Positions 38,899-49,033 of a stretch of 64,000 nt of DNA are shown here, piece after piece (within the stretch, counting starts at the first letter, position 1; every line of letters starts with the position of its first letter). Made by a program: the position numbers and the translations under genes. Source of the DNA: Flavobacterium sp. (GTDB taxonomy: Bacteria > Bacteroidota > Bacteroidia > Flavobacteriales > Flavobacteriaceae); contig JADKDN010000003.1 in assembly GCA_016718345.1 (NCBI GenBank), forward strand, positions 62,001-126,000. Direction: 5' to 3'. A model generated the notes under the pieces. That model was given only the letters and a program-made list of their open reading frames with translations, made no database searches and had not been told where the DNA came from.

Positions 38899-39629
38899 TT
38901 AGTCTTTATCAATATTTCCACCCGAGCTTGTTTTTTTATCTAATTTTTTTGGACTGTTATAATAGATAATGTTTGAGCCGCTTGAAGCTTCTGCGATTAA
39001 GCTTCTAAGTGGGTAAAGGTTAATGGAGCTGCCACTTGAGGCATCAGCTATGATATCATTAGACAATAGCTCTTTAGCATCAATAGAACTTCCACTTGAG
39101 GATGAGGTTTCTAAGCTAATGGATTTTCCTTTCACAATAATTTGACTTCCGCTAGACGATTCGCAATAGGCTTTATCAGCTTCAATAGTAACTTCAACTT
39201 TTGCACCGCTACTGCTATTGATTGAAATGATGTTGCCTTTAATTGTATTTCTAGATTGCAAACTAGCGGCACTACTTACCTGAGTCCCTTCAATAGTGGG
39301 CATTTTTACGATTACCTTTTAGATTTTACATTGTGGTAATTGTTAATGTCAGAGCTAATACTTAGAACTCCATTTTTAACAGTTGTTGTGATGTGCTTTT
39401 GTAAATTATCATCGGCAACAACAGTTACGCTTGTCACATCGCTTTGTTCTAAAATTACTTCAAGTGCCTTCTCCACTTCAATACTTTTAAAATTTGAATT
39501 AATGGTACGGTTTTCAGTCGTAACATTACCGCTACCTTTAATTCCTTGGAATTGGCATGAGGCAACAAGCAAGTAAATTATGGTTACAGCCCCTATTTTT
39601 GTTAATTGTACTATTGAAGATTTCAACAT
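38899..39629 (-). CDS. Head GIN domain lipoprotein (frameshifted)
   Basis: The N-terminus MLKSSIVQLTKIGAVTIIYLLVASC is a lipoprotein signal; VTTENRTINSNFKSIEVEKALEVIL is the GIN start, and the second frame has many Ser-rich turns (SSGSQIIVKG, SSSGSSIDAKE). The break is near 39305-39312. About 243 residues. It lies two bases after the PspC gene and so is co-transcribed with it. Function unproven. Confidence 0.8.
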
Positions 39630-39631
39630 GA

Positions 39632-41362
39632 TTATTTGGTTTTAATGGTTATTCCATCTTTACTGATTTTAACGCTTTTGACCTCTTTATCTACCTCTTC
39701 TTTATTTTGTTCTTTTATTAGAATTCCATTTTCATTCAATGTCACACTAGTTGATGTGGAGTCTAAATCAGCATTTTCTACATCATTCCATTCGTTTTCC
39801 TCTGGAGGGCAGTTTAAACATTTAACTTGCGATTTACCTACTTTATAGATATAATCGTCTGAACTAAAATGTAAATTGAAGAAAGAGTCGTCTGAACTAT
39901 CATAATCTTGAACGCTGTTGTCTGGTTTCAAAATTGTTCCTTCTGGTAAGTAGAGGAAAATTTCTACTTCTTGATCTCTGTATTTATTTTTAAAATCGGT
40001 TATCAAATAATTGTCTAATAGTATTTTATTACCAACAATGCTGTATCCGTATTTAATTTTTTCCGCAGTTTTTCTAGCGTCTGATAATGATTTTCCTTTG
40101 GCTTCTTTTTCGATTTGAAGGTAAGGTAGTTTTTCGTCTGTTTTTACAATATTCAAGCGCACTTGATTGGAATAAATTACATTTGTACCCAATGAATCTT
40201 CAGTAATCATAAAGTTATTGTAGTCATGAACGTCTTTGGCAAAGTAATCATTGTGTTTAAATTTTATGAATAATGTATCATTAGCTTGCAAAGCGATAGT
40301 TTCTTTTTTAACCACTCTACCATTAACTGCAAATTCGCTGGCTTGTTTAATTCCGATACTGATTAATATTCCAATTGTGATAAGCCATAGTGCGAGTAAA
40401 GTATATTTTGCAATATTTCCTATTGATTTTATGCTAGGGGATAATAATTTGAATCCTAAAAGCAACAAGAAAAAGAAAGGAATTCCGATTGCTAAAAACA
40501 TCAATACTCCAAAAGCCCATATTGGATAGTCTGAAAAATTACCTGCATTTATAAAGTCTTGCCAAGGCAAATCAATAAATGCACTTGATCCAAGAGTAAA
40601 TACTCCGATAAAAAGAATTACCAGTATGGCTAGACTTGCCATTATCAAAATTACCCCTAATATTTTTGCAAAAATTTTAAAAATACTCAGGAACACTTCT
40701 CCAATTTCTGTAGTAAATTTTCCGAAACCAGTTTTAACTTGGTTTCCCATTTTGTCATAATTAGCATTTTTGAATTTATCCGAAACGTTTTCAAATTCTT
40801 CTCTAACTTTTTTCTCAATATTAGAAATAGTTATGGGTTCACCTGTCATTTCAAGTTTTTCACTGGTAGTAACAGCTTCAGGCATTACAATCCATAGAAT
40901 GATGTAGGCAATAATTCCAAAACTAGTTGAGGCCAATATTAAGAACAAAATTTTAATCCAAACGGCATCTATACCAAAGTAGTGACCAAGTCCAGTACAA
41001 ACTCCTGCAATAGAACCTTTATCCTTATCGCGATATAGTTTTTTATGAACTCTATTTGTAGTATTGAAATTACTTTTTTGAGTCTCGTCACCATCAGGAT
41101 CAATTCTGTAATCTTCAGGTTGCCCCATCACAGCAATAATTTCGTCTAACTCTCTTAAATTGATGACTTGTTTTTCATTAGTATGTTTTTCAGAAACCAA
41201 TTCGGCAATACGCATTTCAATATCTTTGATTATTTCGTCTTGACCGTTAGAATCTGATAAAGAACGCTTTATAGCATCAAAATAGCGTGATAATTTTTGG
41301 TAAGCGTCTTCGTCTATGTGAAAAAACATACCACCTAGATTTATGTTTACAGTTTTATTCAT
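39632..41362 (-). CDS. PspC domain membrane protein
   Basis: 576 residues, intact. The N-terminus (about 1-100) has a GMFFHIDEDAYQKLSRYFDAI region and a MGQPEDYRID hinge, then a PspC domain (KKLYRDKDKGSIAGVCTGLGHYFGID, 105-170) with a transmembrane helix. Two or three more helices follow about 225-330, and the C-terminal ~200 residues look extracytoplasmic. It probably senses or relieves membrane stress like PspC; a role is inferred. Five bases upstream lies padR. Confidence 0.88.
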   Translation of the reverse strand: MNKTVNINLGGMFFHIDEDAYQKLSRYFDAIKRSLSDSNGQDEIIKDIEMRIAELVSEKHTNEKQVINLRELDEIIAVMGQPEDYRIDPDGDETQKSNFNTTNRVHKKLYRDKDKGSIAGVCTGLGHYFGIDAVWIKILFLILASTSFGIIAYIILWIVMPEAVTTSEKLEMTGEPITISNIEKKVREEFENVSDKFKNANYDKMGNQVKTGFGKFTTEIGEVFLSIFKIFAKILGVILIMASLAILVILFIGVFTLGSSAFIDLPWQDFINAGNFSDYPIWAFGVLMFLAIGIPFFFLLLLGFKLLSPSIKSIGNIAKYTLLALWLITIGILISIGIKQASEFAVNGRVVKKETIALQANDTLFIKFKHNDYFAKDVHDYNNFMITEDSLGTNVIYSNQVRLNIVKTDEKLPYLQIEKEAKGKSLSDARKTAEKIKYGYSIVGNKILLDNYLITDFKNKYRDQEVEIFLYLPEGTILKPDNSVQDYDSSDDSFFNLHFSSDDYIYKVGKSQVKCLNCPPEENEWNDVENADLDSTSTSVTLNENGILIKEQNKEEVDKEVKSVKISKDGITIKTK

Positions 41363-41367
41363 GACTT

Positions 41368-41697
41368 TTATTTTTGATTGGTTATTATGTTTACAGCATC
41401 AGATAATTCGGTCCAAGTGCTGTTTAATTCGTTTAAAAATGTTTTTCCAATTTCGGTTAGACCGTAATATTTTCTTGGCGGTCCCGAGGTAGATTCTTCC
41501 CAACGATAGTTGAGTAAACCATCATTTTTTAATCTCGTTAACAGTGGATAAACTGTACCCTCTACCACGAGTAGTTTAGCGTTTTTCAAGGTGTCTAATA
41601 TTTCGGATGTGTATGCATCTTTTTCTTTTAAGACGGATAAGATGCAAAACTCGAGAACGCCTTTACGCATTTGAGCTTTTGTATTTTCTATATTCAT
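41368..41697 (-). CDS. PadR family transcriptional regulator
   Basis: 109 residues. A winged-helix of the PadR type: MRKGVLEFCILSVLKEKDAYTSEI, TVYPLLTRLKNDGLLNYRW, GPPRKYYGLTEIGKTFLNEL. As the first gene of the cluster (padR-PspC-GIN) it likely represses this cluster. Five bases separate it from the PspC gene. Intact. Confidence 0.93.
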   Translation of the reverse strand: MNIENTKAQMRKGVLEFCILSVLKEKDAYTSEILDTLKNAKLLVVEGTVYPLLTRLKNDGLLNYRWEESTSGPPRKYYGLTEIGKTFLNELNSTWTELSDAVNIITNQK

Positions 41698-41751
41698 GAT
41701 TTCATTTTATTAATGGGGATTTTTATTTTTATGCTTTTAGACATCATTGTA

Positions 41752-42532
41752 TTAGTAATTAATTGAGACTAATTGCTTGTTGGTATTGTTTTTTTGAAAA
41801 GACTCAGCTTCGTCATTCAAGTTAATTTTTTCTGGATATTCTGTATATGAAATTCGTGCTTCATCCGCAACTGTAACAGCAATAGTCTTGGTTACATGAA
41901 TCATCGCTTTCGATTTTCCTCTCGCATTCAAAAGTATGGTGTTTGCAATAAAGTTTCTAGCTTCAAGCAAGCTGGAATCTGAAGCCTCAATACTAGCTTT
42001 ATCGGTCGTGCCTGATACATTAATTTTAGAATTGTTCTTGAAGTTTCCTACAAAAGATATCGTTTCTACACGACCGTTAAAAATCGTTCCTGAGTTGGCA
42101 ACTAGTTTTGTCTTGCCGTTACAAATAATTGTCCCAGAGAATTGCCCTTTTGATTTTAAATTGATGTTCAGATTTTCGGATGTAATTTGGTTCATTACCG
42201 AAATTTTTGAATTTGAATGTACGTCAAATGAACTGACATTTTGAGCCGATAAATATACTTTGATAGTATTTTCTAGCGTAGTCTGATCTTCTTTTTTAAG
42301 CAAATAAATTTTCAATGTTTTTCCTTTTACCTCGGTAATTAAATTTTTTTAAAACAGATACATTTTCTGCTTCCACTCTCAAAGAAGGTATTTTACTTTC
42401 AGTATAAATGACCTCAATACCGTTTTTTACTTCTACTTTAGAAAATGAAGAAAGCTCTCTGTTTTCTATTTCTTGACCTTTTGCTAGCATTCCAATTAGG
42501 AACAAACTTAGCGTTGTAATGATTTTTAACAT
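41752..42532 (-). CDS. Third GIN domain (DUF2807) exported protein (frameshifted)
   Basis: The first part begins with a signal peptide (MLKIITTLSLFLIGMLAKGQ) and the GIN start ENRELSSFSKVEVKNGIEVIY; the second is a beta-helix-like region (TIKVYLSAQNVSSFDVHSNSK, GQFSGTIICNGKTKL). The break is near 42320-42350 in an A-rich stretch. About 260 residues. Located upstream of padR on the same strand. Confidence 0.8.
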
Positions 42533-42571
42533 GATTTCGTTTTTTGATTGATGATTGATGATTAATTTGAT

Positions 42572-43039
42572 TTATTTTAAGAACTTGATTGTAAAGGGAT
42601 AATTATGGTTTTCCCCGTTTGATATTTTTATGGCTGCTAGTATTATTTGAACAAATTCGATGACTTTAAGTGCTAAGAAAAGTACAATAGATAGTATTGC
42701 AACTACGACTGCACCGCCGCTATTTTCGAAATTTAGATTTTCCAAAATAAAATTATGTTGATTAGACATTTCATGGATATTAATATTCTTTAGAATTGTT
42801 ATCAAAAGTATAGGAATAGCAATCAAGCAAAGTATCAAGGAGTATAGAAACATACTCAACTGAAAATTGATTACAAGTTTTCCTTGTGCATCTAAATATT
42901 GTGATTTTTCCTTTGTAGAGCTCCAAATCATAATTGGGATTAAGAAGTTCCCAAAAGGGAAGCAGTATTGACTAAGCGCACTCAAATGAAGTAATGTCGC
43001 TGTTGTTTTATTTGTATTTGTTTCCATGTGAAAAAGCAT
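42572..43039 (-). CDS. DUF4870 domain membrane protein
   Basis: 155 residues. Three to four membrane helices: LSALSQYCFPFGNFLIPIMIW, LSMFLYSLILCLIAIPILLI and AILSIVLFLALKVIEFVQIILA. The sequence KSQYLDAQGKLVINFQLS is the DUF4870 signature. A Tic20-like fold has been proposed for the family; function unknown. It is the head of the leftward cluster with the GIN and PspC genes. Confidence 0.88.
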   Translation of the reverse strand: MLFHMETNTNKTTATLLHLSALSQYCFPFGNFLIPIMIWSSTKEKSQYLDAQGKLVINFQLSMFLYSLILCLIAIPILLITILKNINIHEMSNQHNFILENLNFENSGGAVVVAILSIVLFLALKVIEFVQIILAAIKISNGENHNYPFTIKFLK

Positions 43040-43257
43040 ATAGTAATTTCTTATGCAAATATATATCTAAAAAACAGTATCTTGTATCGCATAGTAGTAA
43101 ATATTAACAAAAAATTAACAAATATAAAATATAAATATTATTATAGATTAGTCTGTAATAGTATTGATTGTTAGTGTTTTAAGTTTTTTTAAAAGTAAAC
43201 TTAAATTCAAATAAGGTTACTTAATTAAAAATGATTACATTTAAAAAAAATATAGTT

Positions 43258-43592
43258 ATGAGTTCTGAAGTTGGAAAAATCAACATATTTCTGCTTTTCA
43301 AATTGCCCTCAGCTTTCTTTTGTGGTGTGAGAGCAAAAAAAATTAACAATGAACAATGTGTAGTTGCTGTAAAGTACAGATGGATCAATCAAAATCCTTT
43401 TAAGTCAATTTATTTTGCTGTTTTGGCTATGGCAGCTGAACTTTCTACTGGTGCTCTTGTTATGCGAAAGATTGAAAAAAACTTCAAACGGGAGAGGGAC
43501 AAACATTCTGGATGAAATCTGTCGGGACAAATCAAAACGGAGTTGATGTTGCAGAGATGGATTTTGAATGGAGCATAAAAATTAAAAGTTAA
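43258..43592 (+). CDS. DUF4442-like thioesterase-fold protein, internally deleted
   Basis: Start MSSEVGKINIFLLFKLPSAFF, then VVAVKYRWINQNPFKSIYFAV and ELSTGALVM match DUF4442 hot-dog proteins. After IEK the frame changes and reading resumes at LQTGEGQTFWMKSVGTNQ, ending SIKIKS at 43592. From memory of relatives, about 40-45 residues (the NKG.F.KKA.G.I.F.C segment) are missing. Span is 111 codons instead of about 150. An upstream in-frame ATG is at 43231. Confidence 0.6.
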
Positions 43593-43669
43593 TTTTTTAT
43601 AAACAATCGTTAAATCGAACCTAATTTAGTTCTCATTCCAAAAGAGGATAACTAACTTTGAAATAAAAA

Positions 43670-44576
43670 ATGAGAATTTTAATAACAGGTGCCACTGGGT
43701 TAATAGGTTCAGAGTTGGTTTTATTGTTGCTTCAAAACGGAATATCGGTACATTATTTAACAACTTCGAAGAGAAAAATCGAAAATCAACCCAACTACAA
43801 GGGATTTTTCTGGAATCCAAAATTGGGTATTATAGATGAAAATTGTTTGATGGGTGTTGATGCCATCATTCATTTGGCTGGCGCTTCTATTTCCAAAAGA
43901 TGGACAAAATCCTATAAACAAGAAATCATAGAAAGCAGAATATTTTCATCTAATTTACTCTTTAAAATAGTTAAAGAGAATCCAAATCAAGTAAAACAAA
44001 TAATTTCTGCTTCTGGTACAGCCATTTACCCCAACAGTTCCTCCACTGTTTATACCGAAGATTCAAAAACAATTGTTGATAATTTTCTATCTAATGTAGT
44101 TTTAAAATGGGAGGAAAGTGTAGATAAATTCCAATCATTGAATATTAAAGTCTGTAAGTTGAGAACTGGAGTTGTATTTTCTGATAAAGGTGGTGCTTTG
44201 TTAGAAATTGTAAAACCTATTAAACTTGGTTTGGGCTCTCCCTTTGGAGATGGTAAAGCAAATTCAATCATGGATTCATCTCCATGATTTAGTTGCTATG
44301 TATCTATTTGCAGTTGAAAATTCTCTAGAAGGGGTCTACAATGCAGTTGCTCCTCACCCCATTACAAATAGTGAATTAACAAAGAATATTGCCACTATTT
44401 TAGAAAAGCCTTTATTCATGCCTAACATACCAAAGTTTGTAATGAAATTAATTTTAGGAGACATGCACGAACTCCTATTCGATAACAAAAAAATAAGTGC
44501 TCAAAAAATCATAAATGCAGGTTTCGTTTTTCAATATCTTACTTCTGAAAAAGCCCTAAAAGACATCTTGACATAA
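43670..44576 (+). CDS. TIGR01777 NAD-dependent epimerase-like protein (frameshifted)
   Basis: Extended SDR of the YfcH/TIGR01777 type. Start MRILITGATGLIGSELVLLL, then IIHLAGASISKRW, SASGTAIYP and GSPFGDGK; the second frame resumes IQSWIHLHDLVAMYLFAVEN and ends with the conserved HELLFDNKKISAQKIINAGF domain. The break is near 44255. Restored about 302 residues. The natural substrate of the family is not known. Confidence 0.9.
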
Positions 44577-44604
44577 AAAAAGCTCCTGTAAAAGGAGCTT
44601 TTTT
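44576..44604 (+). terminator. Terminator after TIGR01777 gene
   Basis: AGCTCCT (44581-44587) pairs with AGGAGCT (44593-44599), then six T. A run of A precedes the stem, so it may also work in the other direction. Confidence 0.88.
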
Positions 44605-44649
44605 ATATGAAGTTTGAATTAATAATATTTTAGAAGCTTAACGCTAACC

Positions 44650-44693
44650 TTAAGTTTCATTATGGTAGTAATTTTTTACCATAACAAACTTAA
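44650..44693. promoter_or_regulatory. Inverted repeat upstream of grpE
   Basis: TTAAGTT..TTATGGTA (44650-44667) pairs with TACCATAA..AACTTAA (44677-44693), 15 of about 18 positions, in a gene-free 237-base gap upstream of grpE. It differs from CIRCE, so HrcA control is not indicated. It may be an operator for another regulator. Confidence 0.4.
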
Positions 44694-44799
44694 TAAAACG
44701 AAATCGAAATAGTCTTAAAATTTTATTAATTTTTTTGAACCTATTTTCATTTTTTCTTTCAGTAATTTTACCATTTAAACCACAAAAAAACAATGACAA

Positions 44800-44832
44800 T
44801 TTGACATTTTATCGTGAATGGCAGTAATTTTG
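44800..44832 (+). promoter_or_regulatory. grpE promoter
   Basis: TTTG at 44800-44803, 21-base spacer and TAATTTTG at 44825-44832. Start of transcription is expected about 44838, so the grpE start must lie after it (ATG 44847 or 44883); a GTG-started reading at 44814 is excluded. Confidence 0.6.
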
Positions 44833-44846
44833 ATATAAGGAAAAAA

Positions 44847-45426
44847 ATGAAATTCAAAAAAATATTCAAAAATAAAAGCAAAATGACCACTGAAAATACA
44901 GAAAAAGATCAGGAATTGGATGATGTTACATTAGAGATGAATGCTAACGGTGAACAACTAATTGTGGAAGAATTGCCACTAGAAGAACAATTAGCACAAG
45001 ATTTAGCAAGAGAAAAAGATAAATTTTTAAGACTTTTTGCCGAATTTGAAAATTACAAAAGAAGAACTGCCAAAGAGCGCTTGGATTTGTTTAAGACTGC
45101 CAATCAGGAAGTATTGCAGGCCATGTTGCCAGTACTAGATGATTTTGATAGAGCAATTAACGAAATAAAAGAAATCTGATGATGATGTTTTACTAAAAGG
45201 AGTAGAGTTAATTCATGAGAAATTAAAAAACACTGTAAATTCTAAAGGATTAGAGGAGGTTGAAGTAAAAGTAGGTGATATTTTTAATGCGGATTTTGCT
45301 GAGGCAATTACTCAAATTCCAGCACCATCTCCAAATTTAAAAGGGAAAATAGTAGATATTTTAGAAAAAGGATACAAGCTAGGAGACAAGATTATCCGAT
45401 TTCCAAAAGTAGTAATTGGACAATAG
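44847..45426 (+). CDS. grpE: Nucleotide exchange factor GrpE (frameshifted)
   Basis: Exchange factor for DnaK. A basic start (MKFKKIFKNKSK) leads to a long acidic coiled coil (EEQLAQDLAREKDKFLRLFAEFENYKRRTAKER), VLQAMLPVLDDFDRAINE, then after the break at about 45170-45182 the beta-wing part VELIHEKLKN, FNADFAEAIT and GYKLGDKIIRFPKVVIG. About 193 residues. The start may also be the ATG at 44883. dnaJ follows after 46 bases; dnaK is not in this window. Confidence 0.93.
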
Positions 45427-45472
45427 ACCAAGTAAGGGCAAAGTTTAATTTGTTCACTTTATTATATAAAAG

Positions 45473-46582
45473 ATGAAAAAAGATTTTTACGAAATATTAG
45501 GCATTTCAAAAAATGCATCAGAAGCTGAAATTAAAAAGGCATATAGAAAGAAAGCCATAGAATTTCATCCTGATAAAAACCCCGGTGATGCTGTTGCTGA
45601 AGAAAATTTCAAGAAAGCTGCCGAAGCCTATGAAGTATTGAGCGATCCAAATAAGAGAGCCAAATACGATCAATACGGACATCAAGCTTTTGATGGAAGT
45701 GGAGGTTTTGGAGGCGGTCATGGCGGAATGAACATGGATGATATATTCAGTCAATTCGGAGATATATTTGGAGGCGCTTTCGGAGGTGGATTTGGCGGGG
45801 GCGGAGGTCAACGTAGAATTAAAGGAAGTAATCTACGTATAAAAGTCAAATTAACATTAGAAGAAATCGCAAATGGTGTTGAGAAAAAAGTAAAAGTTAA
45901 ACGTAAAGTTCAGGCTCAAGGCGTTTCCTATAAAACCTGTTCGACTTGTAATGGTCAAGGTCAAGTAATGAGAGTAACTAATACTATTTTAGGTAGAATG
46001 CAATCGGCTTCAACTTGTCCAACTTGTGGCGGTTCGGGTCAAATTCTAGACAGAAAGCCAGCCAATGCCGACTCACAAGGAATGATAGTTGAAGATGAAA
46101 CAGTTTCTATCAAAATTCCGGCTGGAGTTGTTGATGGAATGCAGCTGAAAGTGTCCAACAAAGGAAATGACGCACCAGGGAATGGTGTTCCTGGAGATTT
46201 AATTGTTGCTATTGAAGAGTTAGAGCATGAGTTTTTAAAGAGAGAAGGAGAGAATTTACATTATGATTTATACATCAGTTTTTCTGAAGCCGTTTTAGGA
46301 ATTTCAAAAGATATTGAAGCCGTAAATGGAAAAGTGAGAATTAAATTGGAAGAAGGTATTCAATCGGGTAAAATTTTACGACTTAAAGGGAAAGGAATTC
46401 CAAGCATCAACGGGTATGGCAATGGAGATTTATTAGTTCACGTAAATGTATGGACACCTAAAACTTTAAATAAAGAACAAAGACAGTTTTTTGAGAAAAA
46501 TATAACCGATGAGAATTTCATTCCACATCCTGAGAAAAGTGATAAGTCATTTTTTGAAAAGGTGAAAGATATGTTCTCATAA
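45473..46582 (+). CDS. dnaJ: Chaperone DnaJ
   Basis: 369 residues, intact. J-domain with HPD (EFHPDKNPGD), Gly/Phe-rich region (residues ~75-115), then a zinc region with only two CxxCxGxG motifs (CSTCNGQG and CPTCGGSG) instead of four, a form that appears in flavobacterial DnaJ. The C-terminal substrate domains have VKIPAGVVDGMQLKVSNKGN and RLKGKGIPSINGYGNGDLLV. Works with DnaK and GrpE. Confidence 0.95.
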   Translation: MKKDFYEILGISKNASEAEIKKAYRKKAIEFHPDKNPGDAVAEENFKKAAEAYEVLSDPNKRAKYDQYGHQAFDGSGGFGGGHGGMNMDDIFSQFGDIFGGAFGGGFGGGGGQRRIKGSNLRIKVKLTLEEIANGVEKKVKVKRKVQAQGVSYKTCSTCNGQGQVMRVTNTILGRMQSASTCPTCGGSGQILDRKPANADSQGMIVEDETVSIKIPAGVVDGMQLKVSNKGNDAPGNGVPGDLIVAIEELEHEFLKREGENLHYDLYISFSEAVLGISKDIEAVNGKVRIKLEEGIQSGKILRLKGKGIPSINGYGNGDLLVHVNVWTPKTLNKEQRQFFEKNITDENFIPHPEKSDKSFFEKVKDMFS

Positions 46583-46607
46583 GTTTGACAAATTTTTTAA
46601 ATAAGAG

Positions 46608-46644
46608 ACCCATCCTTAAATTTAAATTAAGGGTGGGTTTTTTT
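46608..46644 (+). terminator. Terminator after dnaJ
   Basis: ACCCATCCTTAA (46608-46619) pairs with TTAAGGGTGGGT (46627-46638) with one G-T type pair, followed by seven T. Confidence 0.85.
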
Positions 46645-46736
46645 GTAACATAATCATCCTAAACACTACTAAAATTGTGTATTTTTACACGCCAAAGATT
46701 TGTTAGGTAATCGGATTAAATAAATCTAAAATAAGT

Positions 46737-47660
46737 ATGAGCAATATACTTGAAGTCAATAAAGTCCTTAAACAATACGGAGATTATACAGCACTTAATG
46801 AAGTTTCACTAACGGTTCCAAAGGGAAGCATTTACGGGCTTTTAGGACCCAACGGAGCTGGTAAAACTTCCCTAATTAGAATTATCAATCAAATTACGTT
46901 ACCCGATAGTGGCAAAGTTATTTTTGATGGAGAAAAATTGCAGCCTCAACATGTTCAGTACATTGGCTATTTGCCAGAGGAAAGAGGGTTGTATAAGACC
47001 ATGAAAGTGGGTGAACAGTGTTTGTATTTGGCACAAATGAAAGGACTCTCAAAAGCTGAAGCCAAAAAGCAATTGGATTATTGGTTTGACCGATTGGAAA
47101 TTCAAGGGTGGTGGAACAAAAAAATTCAAGAATTGTCAAAAGGGATGGCGCAGAAAATTCAGTTTGTAGTCACCGTTTTGCATAAACCCAAATTACTCAT
47201 CCTTGACGAACCCTTTTCAGGATTTGATCCCGTTAATGCAAATTTGATAAAAGATGAAATTATCGAGTTGAATAAACAAGGAACTTCGGTAATCTTTTCA
47301 ACACACAGAATGGAAAGCGTTGAAGAGATGTGTGACCATATTGCATTAATTCATAAGTCTAATAAATTGATTGAAGGGAAATTAGATGATGTAAAACGAA
47401 AGTATAGAACGAATAGTTTTGAAGTAGGTATTTTATCCGATAATGTTGAAGGCTTGATGTATGATATCACTCAGAAATTTTCAGTAGCCCAGACTAATTT
47501 CAAATCACTTAATGACGAAATAAAACTTGAAATTCAGTTAGGGAATGCTTTGCCCAATGAATTATTACACCTTCTCACACAACGAGGACAAGTAACTCAT
47601 TTTCTTGAGAAAATTCCAAGTGTCAATGATATTTTTATTCAAACGGTGAGCGAAAATTAG
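46737..47660 (+). CDS. ABC transporter ATP-binding protein (NatA-like)
   Basis: 307 residues. Walker A LLGPNGAGKTSLI, Q-loop YLPEERGLYK, signature ELSKGMAQK, Walker B LLILDEPFSGFDPV and the H-loop FSTHRME. The C-terminal ~85 residues match the DUF4162 extension of NatA/YhaQ-type exporters. It pairs with the ABC-2 permease 49 bases downstream. The exported substrate is unknown. Confidence 0.93.
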   Translation: MSNILEVNKVLKQYGDYTALNEVSLTVPKGSIYGLLGPNGAGKTSLIRIINQITLPDSGKVIFDGEKLQPQHVQYIGYLPEERGLYKTMKVGEQCLYLAQMKGLSKAEAKKQLDYWFDRLEIQGWWNKKIQELSKGMAQKIQFVVTVLHKPKLLILDEPFSGFDPVNANLIKDEIIELNKQGTSVIFSTHRMESVEEMCDHIALIHKSNKLIEGKLDDVKRKYRTNSFEVGILSDNVEGLMYDITQKFSVAQTNFKSLNDEIKLEIQLGNALPNELLHLLTQRGQVTHFLEKIPSVNDIFIQTVSEN

Positions 47661-47709
47661 ATTGATGTTAAAAATCTAAAATCCTAAATCTAAAATCTAA
47701 AATTAGAAA

Positions 47710-49018
47710 ATGAGCATTCTATCATTAATCATAAAAAGAGAATTTATTGCTAAAGTTCGTAATAAATCATTTATCGTTATGACTTTTTTGAGTCCGTTAC
47801 TTTTTGTTGGAATAGCGATTTTTATAGGGTATTTGACATCTATGAAAGCAGATGTAAAAACCATAGCTATTCATGATGAATCAGGGGTTTTTGTCAATGA
47901 ATTTAAAAATACAGAAGAATACAACTATTTGAATTTAACTTTAATTGATTTCAAAGTTTTAAAGGATAGTATTTTTAATGACAGTTATGAAGGCTTGTTG
48001 TACATACCGAAAACATCAAATAGTAAAGCATTAGAAAATAAAATCCAGTACATTTCGAACAATAGTCCTAGTATTGGTTTCTTAGAAGGGACAGAAGATG
48101 TCATAGCCAAAAAGTTAACTCAGATTAATTTTGAGCATGCTAAACTCGATACTTTAGCTATAAAAGAGGCGGAAGCTCATGTAAATATAGCTTTAACAAA
48201 ATCCTCTGGAGAAGCTGGTCTAAAAGGATTAAATGAAATAAAAATTGCTATTGGCGGTGCTTTTGGTTATCTAATCATGATGTTTATTATTATTTATGGC
48301 AACATGGTTATGCGAAGCGTCATAGAAGAAAAGACCAATAGGATTATTGAAATTATTATCTCGTCGGTAAAACCATTCCAATTGATGATGGGAAAAATTA
48401 TCGGAACCTCATTAGCAGGGATTTTACAGTTTTTAATATGGGCTATTCTTGGAATGTCGGCCATGTTCATCATTTCATCTGTTTTTGGAGTTCAAATGGG
48501 AGCTACATCGGCAGTACAAACTCAGGAAGCATTAAAAACAGCACAGGAAGCCGCAAGTAGTGATATTCAAATGTATATTAAGGAACTTTGGAATTTACCT
48601 ATTGCGACTTTATTGTTTCAGTTTTATCATTTATTTCATTGGAGGTTATTTTCTGTATAGCTCTTTCTATGCTGCAATTGGTGCCGCTGTTGACAATGAA
48701 ACCGATTCGCAACAATTTCTTTTACCTATTATAATGCCCCTGATTTTAGGAGTTTACATTGGTTTTTTTACGGTAATGAATAACCCACACGGAACAGTTG
48801 CAACAGTATTTTCCATAATTCCACTAACTTCTCCAATTGTCATGCTAATGCGAATTCCTTTTGGTGTGCCTTGGTGGCAGCTGTTGTTATCCATAGTAAT
48901 TTTATTTGGAACATTCTTTTTAGTGGTTTGGTTTGCCTCAAAAATTTACAGAGTTGGAATATTAATGTATGGTAAAAAAACAACATGGAAAGAATTATAC
49001 AGATGGTTGAAATATTAA
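47710..49018 (+). CDS. ABC-2 type permease (NatB-like, frameshifted)
   Basis: Six predicted helices, the first at residues ~20-42 (FIVMTFLSPLLFVGIAIFIGYL) followed by a large extracytoplasmic loop, as in NatB/YhaP. MRSVIEEKTNRIIEIIISSVKP is the ABC-2 coupling motif. The break is near 48610-48640. Restored about 435 residues. Partner of the preceding ATPase; the downstream sigma-54 regulator starts 15 bases later. Confidence 0.9.
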
Positions 49019-49033
49019 TAAAGGAAGAATCAG

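Noticed and set aside
39340..39576. Plus-strand frame opposite the second GIN gene
   Set aside because: Antisense shadow of a better supported lipoprotein.
47670..47705. Repeated ctaaaatct units before the ABC permease
   Set aside because: Short simple AT-rich tandem typical of flavobacterial spacers; no further structure.
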